DNA from: CAYOBW01 sp964402115
GTDB taxonomy: Bacteria > Verrucomicrobiota > Kiritimatiellia > UBA8416 > CAYOBW01
DNA: 8,370 nt
Direction of reading: 5' to 3'
Assembly (NCBI GenBank): GCA_964402115.1
Contig: CAYOBW010000312.1
Span: 1-8,370, forward strand
This document shows, one piece after another, positions 7,297 through 8,370 of the stretch. Numbering within the stretch: the first letter of the stretch is position 1; each line of letters begins with the position of its first letter. The translations under genes and the position numbers were made by a program. The notes beneath the pieces were generated by a model. It did no database searches, was not told the origin of the DNA, and was given only the letters and a program-made list of their open reading frames with translations.

Positions 7297-7461
7297 ATGC
7301 CTGATAAGCCCGAGGGGCCAACTTACCCCGAGAACTTCGTCGTGAACCACACCGCATCCAACTACGCCGTCAACTTTGTCGTGAACCCGCTGGGACGGTT
7401 GCGATCTATCGATGGGGTCCTCGCCGACACCACCGACAGAGGCCAGCCGGACGGCCGATGA
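7297..7461 (+). CDS. Small ORF of unknown function (54 residues) with internal NFVVN repeat
   Basis: Begins MPDKPEGPTYPENFVV and ends in a polar tail (TTDRGQPDGR). The start is well fixed: GAGGA (7286-7290) lies 6 bases before the ATG, and an in-frame TGA at 7279-7281 rules out a longer protein. The core is NFVVNHTASNYAVNFVVN (residues 13-30), two NFVVN strands 13 residues apart with alternating hydrophobic positions, suggesting a beta-hairpin. There is no signal peptide or membrane helix. I do not recognise the family; the core has a faint likeness to the start of DUF3467-type proteins, too weak to name it. A promoter candidate sits upstream (7209-7236). A degenerate inverted copy of the core lies at 7196-7249. 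Its nearest downstream terminator is at 7625-7671. Confidence 0.5.
   Translation: MPDKPEGPTYPENFVVNHTASNYAVNFVVNPLGRLRSIDGVLADTTDRGQPDGR
7333..7386 (+). repeat. Right arm of the 54-base coding-type inverted repeat
   Basis: Two 15-base units, AACTTCGTCGTGAAC (7333-7347) and AACTTTGTCGTGAAC (7372-7386), flank a 24-base middle. The whole arm is the inverted counterpart of 7196-7249, with 9 mismatches in 54 and no gap. Seven codons differ between copies and six of those changes alter the residue (F/L, V/E, H/Y, A/E, N/D, A/V). The 83-base loop between the arms holds the Shine-Dalgarno and start codon of the small ORF, so a full-length RNA fold would place the start in the loop. Confidence 0.75.
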
Positions 7462-7502
7462 TTCCGCTCCTCGTCTCTCAAACGAACCCCTACGGAGGTG
7501 GA

Positions 7503-7541
7503 ATGCGCCCGGCCGGACCGTCTGCCGCTAAACCGTCTTGA
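7503..7541 (+). CDS. Possible 12-codon leader peptide
   Basis: An ATG at 7503 is preceded by GGAGGTG (7494-7500), the strongest Shine-Dalgarno match in the window, with 4 bases between GGAGG and the ATG. The frame reads MRPAGPSAAKPS and stops at TGA 7539-7541. It has no run of one amino acid that would suggest classic attenuation. It lies upstream of a promoter candidate (7538-7566), so it would belong to the transcript of the 54-codon ORF rather than one starting at that promoter. The Shine-Dalgarno may be chance. Confidence 0.25.
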   Translation: MRPAGPSAAKPS

Positions 7542-7566
7542 CTTTGGTTTGGCGATGTTTTAAGAA
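7538..7566 (+). promoter_or_regulatory. Candidate promoter for the pckG leader
   Basis: TTGACT (7538-7543) matches the -35 consensus at five of six positions. A 17-base spacer leads to TAAGAA (7561-7566), a poor -10 with three of six matches, within an AT-rich patch. Transcription would begin near 7573 and give a leader of about 150 bases that includes the hairpin at 7598-7614 and the terminator at 7625-7671 before pckG. Confidence 0.35.
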
Positions 7567-7597
7567 CAACGGGCAAGTCGCTGGCAGGAGAGCAAAG

Positions 7598-7614
7598 GGC
7601 GGAGTCGATCCGCC
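7598..7614 (+). other. Small hairpin in the pckG leader
   Basis: GGCGGA (7598-7603) pairs perfectly with TCCGCC (7609-7614) around GTCGA. CTGGC (7581-7585) can also pair with GCCAG (7612-7616), which would compete with this stem, so the leader can fold in more than one way. I do not recognise a known riboswitch class here. Confidence 0.4.
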
Positions 7615-7624
7615 AGGTGCAAAC

Positions 7625-7671
7625 AGGCCGGTACGGAGCCCAGATGGGTGCCGTATCGGCCTTTTTGTTTT
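7625..7671 (+). terminator. Intrinsic terminator or attenuator ahead of pckG
   Basis: AGGCCGGTACGG (7625-7636) pairs with CCGTATCGGCCT (7651-7662) over 12 bp with a single G-T wobble. CCC and GGG inside the loop extend the hairpin. It is followed at once by TTTTTGTTTT (7662-7671). This is a textbook rho-independent terminator on the + strand. It ends 54 bases before the pckG ATG, and I see no promoter in between, so it either ends the small-ORF transcript or works as a regulated attenuator for pckG. Confidence 0.8.
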
Positions 7672-7725
7672 CCTGGGCCACGGGACCGGGCGACCCATCA
7701 CAAAGATGAAAAAAGGAAACGCAAG

Positions 7726-8370
7726 ATGACACTCACATGCAAGAACACGAAACTCGTCAACTGGGTTGCTGAAGTCCAAGCCCTGGTCAAGCCAGACAGG
7801 GTCGTCTGGTGCGACGGCTCCAAGGCCGAATACGACGCCATGATCAAACTCATGGTCGACGCCGGCGCGGCCATGCCGCTGAAGAAACGGCCGAACAGCT
7901 ACCTGTTCCGCAGCCATCCCAGCGACGTAGCGCGGGTCGAGGACCGCACCTACATCGCGTCGCAGACCCAGGAGGAGGCCGGCCCAACCAACAACTGGAT
8001 TGACCCGGTCGAACTGAAGAAGACCATGCGCGAACTTTACGACGGCTGCATGAAGGGCCGCACGATGTACGTCATTCCCTTCAGCATGGGTCCCATCGGG
8101 TCCCCCATCTCGAAGGTCGGCGTCGAGATCACCGACTCGCCCTATGTTGTGGTGAACATGCACATCATGACGCGCGTGGGCGACAAGGTCATCGAAGCTC
8201 TCGGGGAGCATGGCGAGCTCATCCCCTGCCTGCACTCCGTCGGCGCGCCGCTTCAACCCGGCCAGAAGGACGTCACCTGGCCATGCGCCCCCATCGAACA
8301 GAAGTATATCGCGCACTTCCCGGAAGAGACCCTGATCTGGTCCTACGGCTCCGGCTACGGAGGCAACGCG
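7726..8370 (+). CDS. pckG: Phosphoenolpyruvate carboxykinase (GTP), N-terminal part
   Basis: The first 215 residues of a roughly 600-residue cytosolic enzyme that interconverts oxaloacetate + GTP with PEP + GDP + CO2, a key step of gluconeogenesis or, in some anaerobes, of CO2 fixation towards succinate. The ATG at 7726 has AAGGA (7713-7717) 8 bases upstream. Family motifs seen: FRSHPSDVARVEDRT (61-75, with R70 at the conserved substrate-binding Arg position), GRTMYVIPFSMGPIGSP (111-127), VGVEITDSPYVV (131-142) and WSYGSGYGGN (205-214). The nucleotide-binding P-loop and metal-site residues would come just after the window edge. GTP-type rather than ATP-type PEPCK is clear from these motifs. 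The terminator at 7625-7671 suggests transcription control in the leader. Confidence 0.95.
   Translation, partial: MTLTCKNTKLVNWVAEVQALVKPDRVVWCDGSKAEYDAMIKLMVDAGAAMPLKKRPNSYLFRSHPSDVARVEDRTYIASQTQEEAGPTNNWIDPVELKKTMRELYDGCMKGRTMYVIPFSMGPIGSPISKVGVEITDSPYVVVNMHIMTRVGDKVIEALGEHGELIPCLHSVGAPLQPGQKDVTWPCAPIEQKYIAHFPEETLIWSYGSGYGGNA

Larger units (their letters stand above)
7009..7725. other. Long divergent intergenic region, contents overview
   Basis: This 717-base stretch separates the CorC-like gene from pckG and has visibly lower G+C than the flanking genes. From left to right it holds: a direct repeat GCAATTC (7087-7093 and 7102-7108), the left arm of a 54-base inverted repeat with an embedded promoter, a 54-codon ORF containing the right arm, a 12-codon ORF with a strong Shine-Dalgarno, a second promoter candidate, a 6-bp hairpin (7598-7614), and an intrinsic terminator just before pckG. 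Nothing convincing was seen in 7109-7195 or 7462-7490. Confidence 0.7.

Noticed and set aside
7055..7345. 96-codon + strand frame across the inverted repeat
   Set aside because: Wrong frame relative to the conserved NFVVN peptide and no good start signal.
7037..7357. 106-codon - strand frame covering the left repeat arm
   Set aside because: Its ATG lies inside the right arm, no ribosome site is evident, and the N- and C-terminal parts look random; kept only as a repeat copy.
7538..7729. 63-codon + strand frame ending in ATGA overlap with pckG
   Set aside because: It starts at a TTG inside a -35 candidate and runs through the terminator hairpin; no Shine-Dalgarno.
7528..8316. 262-codon - strand frame over pckG
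   Set aside because: Antisense shadow; the + strand carries unmistakable PEPCK motifs.

Overview
The window is GC-rich DNA (protein-coding parts look close to 70% G+C) from a bacterium that secretes glycoside hydrolases and proteins with autotransporter-associated beta-strand repeats, and that uses a GTP-type PEP carboxykinase. That mix fits the Planctomycetes-Verrucomicrobia-Lentisphaerae-Kiritimatiellae group best. This placement is inferred from gene content and codon style; no rRNA or other marker is present.

Layout. (1) Bases 2-2554 (+) hold the 3' part of a large glycoside hydrolase: an NPCBM sugar-binding domain, a beta-sandwich, a clan GH-D (alpha-galactosidase-like) barrel with both catalytic Asp residues visible, and C-terminal beta domains. 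(2) Bases 2555-2786 are a gap that is unusually rich in hairpins, with a GNRA-type tetraloop. Its first bases (GTGCGC) and fold resemble the 5' end of a group II intron, though no intron body follows. (3) Bases 2787-5603 (+) encode a 938-residue secreted, low-complexity beta-strand-repeat protein with five PATR-type motifs and a large internal duplication. It has no recognisable beta-barrel or sorting tail. (4) Bases 5650-7008 (-), convergent with the previous gene, encode a four-helix CNNM/CorC-type membrane protein with a CBS pair. A perfect 8-bp hairpin lies between the two stops. (5) Bases 7009-7725 separate the divergent CorC-like gene and pckG. (6) Bases 7726-8370 (+) are the first 215 codons of GTP-dependent PEP carboxykinase, cut by the window end.

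The most curious part is region 5. Two 54-base segments (7196-7249 and 7333-7386) are inverted copies of each other, 45/54 identical by hand alignment. Read on opposite strands they encode nearly the same peptide (NFVVN-x8-NFVVN and NLVEN-x8-NFVVN). Each copy is itself built from two 15-base units 39 bases apart. The right copy lies inside a 54-codon ORF with a good Shine-Dalgarno sequence (7297-7461), too short for usual gene callers. The left copy carries a good sigma70-like promoter (TTGACG-16-TATAGT) pointing into that ORF. Further right are a 12-codon ORF with a strong Shine-Dalgarno, a second promoter candidate, a small hairpin and a strong intrinsic terminator (7625-7671) only 54 bases before the pckG start. 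I see no promoter after that terminator, so pckG may be controlled by attenuation.

No operon links these genes clearly. The hydrolase and the repeat protein share a strand and probably both act outside the cytoplasm, but they are separated by 232 structured bases. No tRNA, rRNA, CRISPR array or complete mobile element was seen.
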